Assembly (NCBI RefSeq): GCF_004346845.1
Contig: NZ_SMGI01000001.1
Location: 653,116 to 717,115, forward strand
DNA length: 64,000 nucleotides
DNA from: Winogradskyella wandonensis
GTDB taxonomy: Bacteria > Bacteroidota > Bacteroidia > Flavobacteriales > Flavobacteriaceae
Direction of reading: 5' to 3'
Part shown: positions 15,960 through 26,043 of the stretch, piece after piece
Position numbering within the stretch: the stretch's first letter is position 1
Layout: every line of letters starts with the position of its first letter
The notes under the pieces: generated by a model
Told to the model about the DNA's origin: nothing
The model's input: only the letters and a program-made list of their open reading frames with translations
Databases searched by the model: none
Translations under genes and position numbers: made by a program

Positions 15960-16508
15960 ATGAAGGCGCTTGCAAGGTTTCTATATTTTAAGGTATTTGG
16001 CTGGAAAGTCGTTGGAAACACTAATTTTTCGAAGGACACAGTTAAAAAAGCGGTTATCATAGCAGCACCTCATACCAGCTGGCACGATTTTTTTGTTGGG
16101 CTTTATCTTAGAAAAATTACTGGAGTTAAAACCAATTTTATTGGAAAAAAAGAACTGTTCGTATGGCCTTTTAATTATTATTTTAAAGCCATAGGTGGAC
16201 GTCCCGTAGATAGAACGCCAGGACAAAATAAAGTTGAAGCTATAGCAAAATTATTTGAAGGCGAGGACGAATTCCGATTAACTCTTGCGCCAGAAGGTAC
16301 GCGAAAGAAGGTGAGCGAGTGGAAAACAGGTTTTTATTATATCGCAAAAGTAGCCAATGTTCCAATTATCATGTTTACTTTAGATTTTAAGAATAAGCAA
16401 AATAAAATTTCAGAACCTTTTTATCCAACGGATGATAAGGATGCAGATTTTGCATTTATGCATGCTTTTTATGAGGGTGTTGTAGGAAAGGTGCCTGACT
16501 ATTCCTAA
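15960..16508 (+). CDS. PlsC-like 1-acylglycerol-3-phosphate acyltransferase
   Basis: The 182-residue acyltransferase has the HX4D catalytic motif in APHTSWHDFF (His about 37), the acceptor-binding block GGRPVDR, and APEGTRKK (EGTR). Short members of this family acylate lysophosphatidic acid or other lysophospholipids at the membrane. It starts one base after the kdnB stop, so it is co-transcribed with it. That suggests an envelope-lipid function, but the exact substrate cannot be told. A strong terminator follows about 90 bases later. Confidence 0.87.
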   Translation: MKALARFLYFKVFGWKVVGNTNFSKDTVKKAVIIAAPHTSWHDFFVGLYLRKITGVKTNFIGKKELFVWPFNYYFKAIGGRPVDRTPGQNKVEAIAKLFEGEDEFRLTLAPEGTRKKVSEWKTGFYYIAKVANVPIIMFTLDFKNKQNKISEPFYPTDDKDADFAFMHAFYEGVVGKVPDYS

Positions 16509-16595
16509 ATCTAGTTTGGCACAAGGTTTGATTTATTATAAATGTAATGAAACATAAAATAAACCCCAGTGTCAATAGAAAGAAACATTACCATT

Positions 16596-16629
16596 AAAAA
16601 AGGCTATCATGAGAATGATAGCCTTTTTT
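16596..16629. terminator. Bidirectional terminator
   Basis: AAAAAAGGCTATCAT (16596-16610) and ATGATAGCCTTTTTT (16615-16629) form a perfect 15-bp stem with a GAGA tetraloop. It lies between the convergent acyltransferase and metalloprotease genes. Confidence 0.95.
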
Positions 16630-16649
16630 CAATACGTAGTTTTGAACTT

Positions 16650-19244
16650 TTATTTAACTTCTTTCAAAGCATTATCAATAAGCGTTCTTAAATGTTGTTT
16701 ATGCGCCTTAGATGATACATCACCTGTAGGAGCTGCCAATGTTCTAATATTTTTTAAGTTATAAAGCGCCATAGATTTTGCATTATTTGTAAATCTACCA
16801 CTTTGTTTACCCGTAAGCATATCTATAAGCATGTTAGTGTATTCTAATTGTAAATTCTGTCTGAAAGAATTTACATTTCCATAGATATCAGCTTTAAAAA
16901 TAGCGTTATTTAAGTCCGTCATAAAACTAGATAACTTATACTTATTTCCATATAACTCACTGTCAGTAATACGTTGCAAAGTATTTGGGTGAAGAATATG
17001 AATTAAAACGCCTCTTTGATAGTTTAATACTTGATTGTGAATTTTTGGGTCTTCTGGTCCACCAAAGAAGTTGTAACCTCTACGTTGCATGGCTAAATAG
17101 TTATACAAATCGTTAGGTGCATCAAATGCATCTGGCGCAAAAACATAAGTTTTAAGGGCGTCCATTGCACGTTTCTGGTCTTCTAAACTCACAGGCGTGT
17201 ATGGCTTAGCAGCTCCAGGTTGTCCTACCATAGCACGGTCTACATAAACACCACCAATAAATCTTGAAATAACATTACCAGCTGTAGCGCGTTGCCCGCT
17301 AAGAATATAATAGGCACGACGCATTTCTTGGAAAGATTCTCCTCGCTTTGCAAACTTAGTCTTAATGTTACCCATCATTTGGTCAACAAGTTTAAATCTG
17401 TCAATAGAATATCCAATTTGGTCATTAGATAAATCACCAATCATTACACGTGGGTCAATAGCTTTTCCTGGAGCACGCATATCATCTGCATCATTTCCAA
17501 AAATAAGTTCTGGTTTAGTAGACTGACTTAAAAGTGCTTCTTTTTCGGCTCCAGTTTTAAAAGGTGTATACCCAAACTGAATTGCCCAAACATCATATGG
17601 TCCTACAGAGGTGTCGTAATATTGACCTTGCTTGCTTCTGTCTAATGTTAAGTTAATACCTGCATAATCCATTACAGAACCTGTAAGGCATTTACCCTCT
17701 ATAAAATCTGCATCTGCTAATTGTTCTGGTGAGAATAATTGACTAGCTTTCATATTATGATTAAGGCCAAGGGTATGTCCAACCTCATGCATAATTAAAG
17801 CTAACATGGCTTCTTTTTTCATGCGCGCCATTTCTAAATCATCAGCTCCAGCAACTTCTAAAACAGCTTGACCAAACATGGTGTTTTCATGCATCAAATG
17901 TCCCATTGAACAGAACACTATATTCTCTCTTAAGAATTCTGAAGGGTCAAAAGCTTGTGGCTTGGCAGACAAATCAAATAGCTTATCGTACATTACTCTA
18001 TTAGTAAAGTGAACATACTCTAACATTATATCTGCACCCATAATCTCACCTGTTTTAGGATTTACAAAACTTGGTCCATAACCACCAAAAGGAGGATTTG
18101 GAGAAGATGTCCAGCGTAATACGTTATAATTGATATCCCCAGCATCCCAGGTTGCATCATCTGGTTGCATTTTTACCACCATAGCGTTTTTAAAACCAGC
18201 TTTTTCAAAAGCTTTGTTCCACTCTAAAACCCCTTGCTTTATAGTTTCTCTCCATTCTACAGGTGTAGAATTTTCCATCCACCATGTAATTGGTTTTACG
18301 GGCTCAGAAATCGCAGCATTTGGGTCTTTCTTTTTAAGATTCCAACGGTGGACTAAATCTCTGTAAGGAGTAGAATTTGTCGCAGTTTGGTCTTCAACCT
18401 GCGTGGTAAAATAACCAACTCTTGGGTCATCTAAACGTATTTCGTAATCATTATCAGGCATGGCAATAAAACTGTGAAATACTTGTACACTAACATTTCT
18501 TCCATCCGCGATAGCTGCAGAACCACCGTTTAAAACTGATGGATTAGAATACACATATTCAACTTCTAAGTTGGTATTGTCTTCATAATTATTTATAGCT
18601 TTTACAGTAGTTTTATTTTTGTCAAGGTTTCCTAGTGAAAAAGCAAAAGGTGATTGGCCAGGAAAACGTGGACGTTTTAATTGTCTTAATGTCTCTTTTA
18701 AGAAAATATCATCGGCTTTTATAAGATACTCTCCGGTTTCCTTGTCATATACTTCCACTTTAATAGAAGCCATTTTTCCGTTTGTAACATTTGCATCTTT
18801 TGAACGTGATATGGCATTATTTTCATCGAAGTAAAACGAGGTGTTTTGTCCTTCAAACTCTAGTTTATTAAAGTTCTTATTCACTTTAAAAACCTTTGAG
18901 CCACCATATGCACCACGGTATAAACCTGCATCTGTACTACCGTTAGAAACTTGACTAAAATAAATATATTCTTTGCCAATTTGGTCTTCTTTTACAATCA
19001 TATGCATAGTGCCAGTGATTGTATCTTGATAAATGGTAAAAAGACCTTCAATCTTTTTACTGGACTTAGTTAAGTCTTTGATTGATTTTTCTTTTTTCTT
19101 AGGAGGAGTAGGAGCAGCTGCTTCAGTCTTATCATTTTTTCTTTTTTTCTTGCGTTGTGCAAAAGAATTTTGCGGCATTATAAAAGCACACAAAAGTAGA
19201 GCCATAGTCATAAGTTTTATGGCTTTGATTGATGTCATTTTCAT
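16650..19244 (-). CDS. Secreted zinc metalloprotease, DUF5117/DUF5118 type
   Basis: The 864-residue protein starts with a signal peptide ending NSFAQ, followed by a lysine-rich stretch. Its middle carries the metzincin-type zinc motif HEVGHTLGLNHN at about residue 486, with Glu as the catalytic base. The layout (DUF5118-like N-terminal segment, DUF5117, then the DUF4953 peptidase region) is that of a large Bacteroidota family of presumed periplasmic or surface proteases. The substrate is unknown. The gene stands alone between a strong terminator on its 3' side and the NTF2-like gene, which lies 103 bases upstream of its start. Confidence 0.9.
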   Translation of the reverse strand: MKMTSIKAIKLMTMALLLCAFIMPQNSFAQRKKKRKNDKTEAAAPTPPKKKEKSIKDLTKSSKKIEGLFTIYQDTITGTMHMIVKEDQIGKEYIYFSQVSNGSTDAGLYRGAYGGSKVFKVNKNFNKLEFEGQNTSFYFDENNAISRSKDANVTNGKMASIKVEVYDKETGEYLIKADDIFLKETLRQLKRPRFPGQSPFAFSLGNLDKNKTTVKAINNYEDNTNLEVEYVYSNPSVLNGGSAAIADGRNVSVQVFHSFIAMPDNDYEIRLDDPRVGYFTTQVEDQTATNSTPYRDLVHRWNLKKKDPNAAISEPVKPITWWMENSTPVEWRETIKQGVLEWNKAFEKAGFKNAMVVKMQPDDATWDAGDINYNVLRWTSSPNPPFGGYGPSFVNPKTGEIMGADIMLEYVHFTNRVMYDKLFDLSAKPQAFDPSEFLRENIVFCSMGHLMHENTMFGQAVLEVAGADDLEMARMKKEAMLALIMHEVGHTLGLNHNMKASQLFSPEQLADADFIEGKCLTGSVMDYAGINLTLDRSKQGQYYDTSVGPYDVWAIQFGYTPFKTGAEKEALLSQSTKPELIFGNDADDMRAPGKAIDPRVMIGDLSNDQIGYSIDRFKLVDQMMGNIKTKFAKRGESFQEMRRAYYILSGQRATAGNVISRFIGGVYVDRAMVGQPGAAKPYTPVSLEDQKRAMDALKTYVFAPDAFDAPNDLYNYLAMQRRGYNFFGGPEDPKIHNQVLNYQRGVLIHILHPNTLQRITDSELYGNKYKLSSFMTDLNNAIFKADIYGNVNSFRQNLQLEYTNMLIDMLTGKQSGRFTNNAKSMALYNLKNIRTLAAPTGDVSSKAHKQHLRTLIDNALKEVK

Positions 19245-19347
19245 AATTAATAATTTGGTTTAGTGGTAAATAGATGTATTCCTTAGAAGAATAGTTCAAC
19301 AAGATATAAAATATGAGTTTTGCTATAAGTTAACGAGTGTTAAAAGA

Positions 19348-19812
19348 TTAGTGCTTTTTTTCAAACTTGTCTAGTAATGCGTTAGTCTGTTTTTGAAGTT
19401 TTCTTTTGAAAAATGATGTGCCACCCAAAAGCCATCCTTTAAATCCAAATGCTTGTGTTGCCCATTTATGCAAATTAAACCTATCTGTATGTCTTATAAT
19501 TAAGCCATCCTTAAACTCAAATTCTGCAGAAATTTTATTATGAACTTCACGTCCTGTTTTACTAAAAATATAGTCTGCTTCCCACGTTGCAAACACTTTA
19601 TCGTCATAAATATTTATATCATAAAATTTAACTTTAAAATCTTTACCTTTTTGGGAAGCGCATAACATGCGCCACACATTCTTAGCATCTTTGCCTTTTA
19701 CAACACCAAAAGCTGGGTCTTTAAAAACTACCTCTTGATGATAACAACTCGTCATAGCTTCTGAATCCAGCTTCTGAAAAGCATCGTAAAATTTCTCTAT
19801 TAAATCAATCAT
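19348..19812 (-). CDS. NTF2-like (SnoaL-type) protein
   Basis: The 154-residue cytoplasmic protein has the cone-shaped NTF2 fold pattern. An N-terminal helix (LIEKFYDAFQKLDSEAMTSCY) is followed by strands containing FKDPAFGVVKGKDAKNVWRML, then WEADYIFSKTGREVHNKISA and FEFKDGLIIRHTDRFNLHKWA. Such proteins include ketosteroid-isomerase-like enzymes and binding proteins, and I cannot name a substrate. It lies downstream of yebC, but a terminator separates the two, so it is probably its own unit. Confidence 0.8.
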   Translation of the reverse strand: MIDLIEKFYDAFQKLDSEAMTSCYHQEVVFKDPAFGVVKGKDAKNVWRMLCASQKGKDFKVKFYDINIYDDKVFATWEADYIFSKTGREVHNKISAEFEFKDGLIIRHTDRFNLHKWATQAFGFKGWLLGGTSFFKRKLQKQTNALLDKFEKKH

Positions 19813-19821
19813 ATTTCAATA

Positions 19822-19850
19822 TAAAAAAAGCCTTTTTTTAATAAAGGCTT
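19822..19850 (-). terminator. Terminator after yebC
   Basis: On the minus strand AAGCCTTT (19850-19843) pairs with AAAGGCTT (19835-19828) and is followed by a run of T residues. It lies 28 bases after the yebC stop codon. Confidence 0.85.
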
Positions 19851-19877
19851 GATAATGAAGATAAATCATTAATCGAT

Positions 19878-20624
19878 TTATTCTACAGATTCTGCCATAG
19901 TATGATACACGTTTTGTACGTCATCATCTTCTTCAATCTTTTCTAAAAGCTTCTCTACATCTGCAATTTGTTCTGGTGTCAACTGCTTTGTGACTTGTGG
20001 GATACGCTCAAAACCAGAGGAAAGGATTTCAATATTATTTTCTTCTAAATAAGACTGAATTTTACCGAAGCTTTCGAAAGGTGCGTAAATCATTACACTC
20101 TTCACTTCGTTTCCATCGTCGTCTTCATCGGTGTCTTCAAATATTTCTTCTACACCAAAATCAATCAGTTCTAGTTCTAGTTCTTCTAAATCAAGCTCTT
20201 CACCTTTAATTTTAAAATTACACGTATGGTCAAACATAAAAACTACAGAACCTGAGGTGCCTAAGCTACCATCGCACTTATTAAAATAACTTCTTACATT
20301 AGCCACGGTTCTGGTATTATTATCTGTGGCGGTTTCTACTAAAATGGCGATGCCGTGAGGAGCATAACCTTCGAATATTACTTCTTTGTAGTCGCCTTGA
20401 CTTTTATCGGATGCCCTTTTTATAGCACGTTCTATATTGTCTTTAGGCATGTTAACAGACTTTGCATTTTGTATTACTGCTCTAAGTCTACTATTGCTAT
20501 CTGGGTCTGGTCCACCTTCTTTTACAGCCATTACAATATCTTTACCAATACGCGTAAAGGCTTTACTCATTGCTGACCAGCGCTTCATTTTTCGTGCTTT
20601 TCTAAATTCGAAAGCTCTTCCCAT
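19878..20624 (-). CDS. yebC: YebC/PmpR (TACO1) family protein
   Basis: The 248-residue protein begins MGRAFEFRKARKMKRWSAMSKAFTRIGKDI, close to the family's AGHSKW-type start. Further blocks are AVKEGGPDPDSNSRLRAVI, NMPKDNIERAIKR and EGYAPHGIAILVE. The family was described as a transcription regulator (PmpR), and more recent work ties relatives to relief of ribosome stalling at proline-rich sequences. The first residues differ from the usual GHSKW start, as is normal for the Bacteroidota branch. It has its own promoter-like element and terminator, so it is monocistronic. Confidence 0.93.
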   Translation of the reverse strand: MGRAFEFRKARKMKRWSAMSKAFTRIGKDIVMAVKEGGPDPDSNSRLRAVIQNAKSVNMPKDNIERAIKRASDKSQGDYKEVIFEGYAPHGIAILVETATDNNTRTVANVRSYFNKCDGSLGTSGSVVFMFDHTCNFKIKGEELDLEELELELIDFGVEEIFEDTDEDDDGNEVKSVMIYAPFESFGKIQSYLEENNIEILSSGFERIPQVTKQLTPEQIADVEKLLEKIEEDDDVQNVYHTMAESVE

Positions 20625-20646
20625 AGTTTCTAAATTTTTATGATGC

Positions 20647-20654
20647 CAAATTTA
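20647..20654 (-). promoter_or_regulatory. Putative -7 element for yebC
   Basis: TAAATTTG on the minus strand matches TAnnTTTG and lies 22 bases upstream of the start codon. No clear -33 TTG is visible. Confidence 0.45.
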
Positions 20655-20672
20655 AATAATTATCTTCTTTTT

Positions 20673-21698
20673 TTAGTCATTAGGAATATGACGACTTAAA
20701 AAGTTTTGATTAACAGTGTTTAGGTTATTTATTACCTCGGCTCTTTTCTTATTTAACTTTGCGTTAGTGTCGTTGTAGGTTTTTACACCTTTATTCATTT
20801 CGTTCACTTTATTGTTATAGTCGTCAATTTGTTTTTTTGTACGTTTTCGCTCGGGTGTTTTTTCTAATGTGGCTTTAATCTTTTCAAAATTTTCATTTAA
20901 GATTAAAAAATCTGTGATTTTAGGAATATTAATTTCTGCTTCATCTTTAAAAAACTCGAAAGTCTTTTTTGTAGCGTCTATAATTGAAGTATCTTGATTA
21001 TATGGCTCTATGTCTTTTAATATAGAAAGTCCTTCTTTTGCGCTCTCGCTTAAGGCATTTGCATTTTGTTGTATGCCAGCTACATCACCTTTGTTTAAGG
21101 CATCCATTAGGTAAACTTCGTTAATAAAAACCTTAAAATAAATAAGATATAGCTCTTTGTAATACTTAAAAACAGTATTAGAGATTTTCATCTTTTTACT
21201 TAAATCTGTTTCAGATTCTATTATTTGAATGTTGTGCTTATTTGCAAATGTGTAAAGGTTAGTTTCGTAAGTTTTCTGAATCTCCTCTAACTTTTTATCA
21301 GCCAATTCTTGTGCCAACATATAGGCTTCCATAGCATCATAGGACTGCTCTGCCACGGCTTTCATATCTATGATTTTAGCATAATCGTCATTTAGTAAGT
21401 CTTTGTTAAACTGAAGTTTTTCTAGTAATTGGGTCTTAAAAGTATCACCATCATACCCATTTGCTTTATCTATTTTGCCCATGGCTCTATCGATAGTTTT
21501 TACCAATGATTTTCTTTTATTTTCTACCGCTCTATCACTTTTGCCATGCGCAACTGCCTTGGTGTATTGCCACATCTTTTGGGTAATGTTTTCTTGATGT
21601 TCGCCCACAAAATCTAGGTAAGCATTTGCAGAATCAAAGGATTGAGCAGAAACAAATGAAACACTGATTAATAGTAAAATAAAGGTAATTTTTCTCAT
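20673..21698 (-). CDS. Secreted helical protein of unknown function
   Basis: The 341-residue protein has a signal peptide (cleavage expected after FVSAQ). The mature chain is almost entirely predicted alpha-helix with many Lys, Asp, Glu and Asn and no cysteine, so it is likely a periplasmic or surface helical bundle. It may belong to the LIC11966-like surface protein group, but that is a weak impression. It starts 2 bases after the stop of the tail-specific protease and is probably co-transcribed with it, so it could be a partner or substrate-handling factor. That link is inference. Confidence 0.7.
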   Translation of the reverse strand: MRKITFILLLISVSFVSAQSFDSANAYLDFVGEHQENITQKMWQYTKAVAHGKSDRAVENKRKSLVKTIDRAMGKIDKANGYDGDTFKTQLLEKLQFNKDLLNDDYAKIIDMKAVAEQSYDAMEAYMLAQELADKKLEEIQKTYETNLYTFANKHNIQIIESETDLSKKMKISNTVFKYYKELYLIYFKVFINEVYLMDALNKGDVAGIQQNANALSESAKEGLSILKDIEPYNQDTSIIDATKKTFEFFKDEAEINIPKITDFLILNENFEKIKATLEKTPERKRTKKQIDDYNNKVNEMNKGVKTYNDTNAKLNKKRAEVINNLNTVNQNFLSRHIPND

Positions 21699-21700
21699 GA

Positions 21701-23752
21701 TTAATTTTGATTAAGTATGTCTTGAAGCACATTAACTGCTTCATAGATATATAGGTCTTTTGAAAGTGATTGTAGTAGTTGCCTATTTAATTCTTCTTCT
21801 ATTTGGTTATACGCTAACCGTTCTTTAGTTGAAGACGTGTTTTTAAAGTCTAGATACTGCTTCTGGCTGTTGTTAAAATTAGAATACGCTAACCAGACTT
21901 GTTTAAAATTGTCAGCATCCTTATAAATACCATCTAAAGTTAACGGCACTGTTGCTTTACGATTAATTACGTTGGTGAGCATATTTCTGTTGATAGATTT
22001 AATTTCTTTAAAAGCACTATTCTTAGAAATTCTGTCAGTGCTTTTAGCTTTTATAGTTTCAAGATTATAAAGTTTCAAAGGCTTGAAGGGTAAGGTTGTT
22101 TCTACAGTTTCATTTTCTAAAGCATATTTATAAAAACGCTCCTCTGTTTCAAAATCATCATAAAAATCGGGCATTTCTACATCTGGTTCTACACCTTCTA
22201 TTTGATGACTCTTTCCTGTAACTCTAAAAAATTGTTGGATTGTTAGTCTGCAAAAGCCTAAATCTTTATCTATACCTAAAGGAATTATTTGTTGCGAAGT
22301 TGCTTTGCCATGGGTCTTGCTACCTATAACAATTGCTCTTTTGTAATCTTGCATTGCCGCTGCAAAAAATTCTGAAGCAGATGCACTAAAATGGTCCACT
22401 AAAATAACGATTGGTTTGTAAAACGCCATACCACGATTTGGGTCTCTAACGGTATACAAACCATCCAACCTGTCTTTTGTAATAGCTACAGGACCGCGGT
22501 CTATAAACATTCCCGATAATTCCGAAGCCTCTTTCATCGAGCCTCCGCCATTAGACCTTAAATCGATAATTAACCCTTCGATACCTTCTCTTTGCAAAAG
22601 GTAAAGCTGCTTAGCCACATCATTGGTAAGACCTAAGCCATCGAACGTCTCTAAATCTGTATAAAAACTAGAAATTTTGATATAACCCAAAGGCTTATCG
22701 CCACCAATAACATAACCATTTACTGTATTTTCTTCTACCTTAAGCTCTTCTTTGGTAAGTGCTATTGTTTTTATGGCGCCAGATTTCTTTTTTATTTTGA
22801 AGTCTATTTTATCTATAGTTTCATCATTTAAAAAAGCAATGATATCATCATTAGAAATACAATCTGTTTTTAGTTCTGAAACTTCTGATTTTAAAGAGAT
22901 TATTTCATCTCTAACATCAAAACCACCACTTTTAAACGCGGGACTTCCTGAAGCTATAGTGCCTATTACAATCTGACCATTATCGTCCTTAAATGTCGTT
23001 ATCCCAAAAGAACGTTGACTGTTAGATACGCCTTGCTCGAACAAGGATTTATCCGAAGGATTAAAGTAGGATGAATTGGGGTCTTGGTACTGCAAATAAG
23101 CATTAAGAAATGCCTCTTCGACCATTTTTTTTACACCACCATTTCTATTTTCAATCTCGTTAAGGAAGCAAATCTCTTTTTCGATAATTTCTGGTCTAAA
23201 CTGTTTTTCCAGGGTATTAAAATTTTCTTTTAGATTCTGTAAAACCGAATCATGTTCTAAAAGCCTATAGATAAGTTCGTAGCGGACACGTTTATTCCAG
23301 AACCGCTTCACGGCATTATCGTCCTTAAAATAGCGCGTCACCTTTCCGCCATTAAAATAAAGGCTGTCTTTGCCTGTATAATCTAAATTCGCATCTTTTA
23401 AGCCTTCGAGATAGGTTTTAGAATCACTTATTCTAGCCTGAATTGTGTTTGTATATTTATCTAAAAAACCACATTTTTTCTTAGAAATATAATCATCAAT
23501 TTTATAAGCGTCAGAATTAAAAGCTGCGGTATCAGATTGTTTAAACAGTCGTTTTTTTTGGTCTAAGGATTCTATAAATAAATTATAGATTCCAACAGAA
23601 AGACTGTCGTTTAAAGGTTTTGGATTGTAATGAAACGTATTTACAAGTTTTGAAACAGCTTCAACTTTATTACAGATTGAATTACTTTGGCTGTTTAAGT
23701 TTGTACTTACTAAACCAATAATAAAAACTAGAAATTTTAAAATTTTATGCAA
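21701..23752 (-). CDS. prc: Tail-specific (C-terminal processing) protease, S41A
   Basis: The 683-residue periplasmic serine protease has a signal peptide ending TNLNSQ, a helical N-terminal region, and a PDZ domain containing IGTIASGSPAFKSGGFDVRD. The S41 core follows, with LIIDLRSNGGGSMKEASELSG and HFSASASEFFAAAMQDYKRA, which holds the catalytic Ser. The general-base Lys lies in SKTHGKATSQ. A C-terminal extension (DUF3340-like) completes the Prc/Tsp layout. These enzymes degrade proteins from their C-termini and act on peptidoglycan hydrolases and lipoproteins. It lies 3 bases after the PCD gene and 2 bases before the helical-protein gene. Confidence 0.95.
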   Translation of the reverse strand: MHKILKFLVFIIGLVSTNLNSQSNSICNKVEAVSKLVNTFHYNPKPLNDSLSVGIYNLFIESLDQKKRLFKQSDTAAFNSDAYKIDDYISKKKCGFLDKYTNTIQARISDSKTYLEGLKDANLDYTGKDSLYFNGGKVTRYFKDDNAVKRFWNKRVRYELIYRLLEHDSVLQNLKENFNTLEKQFRPEIIEKEICFLNEIENRNGGVKKMVEEAFLNAYLQYQDPNSSYFNPSDKSLFEQGVSNSQRSFGITTFKDDNGQIVIGTIASGSPAFKSGGFDVRDEIISLKSEVSELKTDCISNDDIIAFLNDETIDKIDFKIKKKSGAIKTIALTKEELKVEENTVNGYVIGGDKPLGYIKISSFYTDLETFDGLGLTNDVAKQLYLLQREGIEGLIIDLRSNGGGSMKEASELSGMFIDRGPVAITKDRLDGLYTVRDPNRGMAFYKPIVILVDHFSASASEFFAAAMQDYKRAIVIGSKTHGKATSQQIIPLGIDKDLGFCRLTIQQFFRVTGKSHQIEGVEPDVEMPDFYDDFETEERFYKYALENETVETTLPFKPLKLYNLETIKAKSTDRISKNSAFKEIKSINRNMLTNVINRKATVPLTLDGIYKDADNFKQVWLAYSNFNNSQKQYLDFKNTSSTKERLAYNQIEEELNRQLLQSLSKDLYIYEAVNVLQDILNQN

Positions 23753-23755
23753 AGT

Positions 23756-24046
23756 TTATTCGTCTTCAGGCACAACAATATTTTCTATAGCCTGCGCTAA
23801 TTTAAAATCTTTATCGGTAACGCCGCCTGCATCATGAGTGGATAGTGATATTTTTAAAACATTATAAACGTTAGACCAGTCTGGATGATGGTTAAGCGCT
23901 TCGCACTCAAATGCAATACGGCTCATGGCGCTAAAGCAATCTTTAAAGTTTTCAAACTCAAACTCTGCATGGATGGCATCATCGTAGTAGTCCCATTCTG
24001 GTAAATGAAGTAATCGTTTTTCTATAGTTGATTCGTCTAATTTCAT
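23756..24046 (-). CDS. Pterin-4a-carbinolamine dehydratase
   Basis: The 96-residue protein (PCD/DCoH, PhhB family) contains the active-site pattern CEALNHHPDWSNVYN followed by LSTHDAGGVTDKDFKLA. The enzyme dehydrates 4a-hydroxytetrahydrobiopterin so that the cofactor can be recycled after aromatic amino acid hydroxylation. The length is normal. It lies 3 bases upstream of the protease gene, an arrangement that looks like an operon without an obvious shared pathway. No phenylalanine hydroxylase gene is in the window. Confidence 0.93.
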   Translation of the reverse strand: MKLDESTIEKRLLHLPEWDYYDDAIHAEFEFENFKDCFSAMSRIAFECEALNHHPDWSNVYNVLKISLSTHDAGGVTDKDFKLAQAIENIVVPEDE

Positions 24047-24096
24047 AGCACAGTAATTTTAGACTGAAATGTAATACATATTGTTGTTTTTACAAA

Positions 24097-24927
24097 CTAT
24101 TTCTGAAGTTCTTCTAAAACGGTTTCACTTGTTATTTGAAGGTGTTTAGGTAATAAATTATACTTTGGTAACACCGCCAAATAACGGTCGTCATTGGTTG
24201 TGTAGACGTTTTTAAAAGAGACTTTAGTGGGGAATATGCTGGCTACTAATTCTTTAACAAATTCGTCGTGATGTACCAAATCAACACTTCCTAAGTGAAA
24301 GACTCCAGATTTTTTTCGGTTAATGATATAATGAATTTGCTGTGTCACTTTTTTATCGAGTGTCACATTCATTATTAAGTTAGGAAACAACTCTACAGAT
24401 GCTTTATCCGAAATCAATTGTCTTATCTCTTGTATTCTAGGACAATTAGTGCCAAAAACCATTGGCAGGCGTAATATGGCGTATTGCCGTTTTGGCATAC
24501 GCATTAGCATATTTTCAATTTTTATTTTAAAATGCCCATAAATACTATGGCTTAGGGTTTTGTCTGTCTCGTAACTTGGATATTTGCTGTATGCGTCAAA
24601 TGCATTGGCAGATGATAGAAATATTATTTTTGAGCCGTATTCTAAAGCATATTCGGCAAGATGTGCATGCGCTATAGTCTGTGCATGAAAATCGCCACGT
24701 AAAGCCGAAACGATGATATCTGGTTTTGTGGCTTCTAAAATGTCGTAGATGTCATCTTCTTCAATGTTATATTGAAAAAAATGTTTATTCCTCTCGAATT
24801 CCCTTTTTGGTGTAAAATAAGTGCCGTAGGTATTAAAGTAAACACAAAGTTCTTTATAAATAGCATTGCCCAAGTAACCACTAGCACCAAGAACCAAGAT
24901 TCTATATTTCTTTTCTATCTTCTTCAT
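24097..24927 (-). CDS. NAD(P)-dependent epimerase/reductase, RmlD-like SDR
   Basis: The 276-residue extended short-chain dehydrogenase has a Rossmann fold starting at ILVLGASGYLGNAIYKEL (GxxGxxG-type). The segments IIFLSSANAFD and KIKIENMLMR hold the expected central Ser region, but the usual YxxxK pair appears altered: SIYGHFKIK supplies Tyr and Lys. RmlD relatives reduce dTDP-4-keto sugars; a sugar-nucleotide substrate is plausible but unproven. It lies downstream of gcvT (27 bases) and may be read from the same promoter. Confidence 0.75.
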   Translation of the reverse strand: MKKIEKKYRILVLGASGYLGNAIYKELCVYFNTYGTYFTPKREFERNKHFFQYNIEEDDIYDILEATKPDIIVSALRGDFHAQTIAHAHLAEYALEYGSKIIFLSSANAFDAYSKYPSYETDKTLSHSIYGHFKIKIENMLMRMPKRQYAILRLPMVFGTNCPRIQEIRQLISDKASVELFPNLIMNVTLDKKVTQQIHYIINRKKSGVFHLGSVDLVHHDEFVKELVASIFPTKVSFKNVYTTNDDRYLAVLPKYNLLPKHLQITSETVLEELQK

Positions 24928-24954
24928 TAATCTTACAACGCTAAGAACAGAAAT

Positions 24955-26037
24955 TTAGCCTTTATAAAATGGTAATTTTACCACAGTAGCAGGAATTGCT
25001 TTTTTACGGACTTGGATGTTAATTTTACTATCCGCCGAAGCAAAAACGCGCGGTACATAACCAAGACCTATACCAATACCTAAACTTGGACTCATGGTTC
25101 CAGACGTTACACGTCCAATAGTTTTTCCTGAGCTATCGACAATATCATAGCCGTTACGTGGAATACCACGCTCGTCCATTTTAAAGCCTACGAGTCTGTT
25201 TTCTGGTTTACGCTCTTTTTCGGCTTGTAGTGCTTCACTATTTGTAAACTCTTTATTGAATTTGCAAACCCAGCTCAATCCCGCTTCAATAGGTGAAGTC
25301 GTATCATCGATATCGTTACCATAAAGACAGTATCCCATTTCTAAACGTAGTGTATCTCTCGCTGCTAATCCGATGGGTTTAATGCCAAAATCGGCTCCAG
25401 CTTCAAGCACTTTATCCCAAATCTGTTTCACTTCAGAGTTTTTGCAATAAATCTCAAATCCGCCACTACCAGTGTAACCTGTAGCCGAAATGATTACGTG
25501 TTCTATTCCTGCAAAATCACCAACGACGAAATTGTAGAAATTGATTTCTGATAAATTATGACTAGATAGAGATTGCATGGCCTCAACAGCTTTTGGGCCT
25601 TGAATGGCAAGTAATGAATAATCCTCGCTTAAGTCACGCATTTCGGCACCGACATCGTTTTTTGATGAAATCCAGTTCCAATCTTTTTCTATATTACTAG
25701 CGTTAACAACTAGGAGGTAAGTTTCCTCTTTAATCTTGTAGATAATTAAATCGTCAACAATTCCGCCATCATCATTTGGTAAGCAACTGTACTGTGCTTT
25801 ACCGACTTCTAATTTTGACGCATCATTACTAGATACTTTTTGGATTAAATCTAGGGCGTTTGGTCCTTCGATTAAAAATTCTCCCATGTGAGATACATCA
25901 AATACGCCAACCGCATTTCTAACGGTTTCGTGTTCTATGTTTACACCTTCGTATTGTACAGGCATATTGTAGCCTGCAAAAGGCACCATCTTTGCACCTA
26001 AAGCTATATGAGTATCTGTTAATGCAGTATTTTTCAT
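24955..26037 (-). CDS. gcvT: Glycine cleavage system T protein (aminomethyltransferase)
   Basis: The 360-residue tetrahydrofolate-dependent enzyme takes the aminomethyl group from the H protein and releases ammonia and methylene-THF. Family blocks are [25 protein letters not shown] (with the catalytic Asp region), [20 protein letters not shown] and [21 protein letters not shown]. The length is standard. P and H protein genes are not in the window, as is common in Bacteroidota. A perfect palindrome lies directly upstream of the start. I looked for a glycine riboswitch upstream and saw none. Confidence 0.96.
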   Translation of the reverse strand: MKNTALTDTHIALGAKMVPFAGYNMPVQYEGVNIEHETVRNAVGVFDVSHMGEFLIEGPNALDLIQKVSSNDASKLEVGKAQYSCLPNDDGGIVDDLIIYKIKEETYLLVVNASNIEKDWNWISSKNDVGAEMRDLSEDYSLLAIQGPKAVEAMQSLSSHNLSEINFYNFVVGDFAGIEHVIISATGYTGSGGFEIYCKNSEVKQIWDKVLEAGADFGIKPIGLAARDTLRLEMGYCLYGNDIDDTTSPIEAGLSWVCKFNKEFTNSEALQAEKERKPENRLVGFKMDERGIPRNGYDIVDSSGKTIGRVTSGTMSPSLGIGIGLGYVPRVFASADSKINIQVRKKAIPATVVKLPFYKG

Positions 26038-26043
26038 GATTTA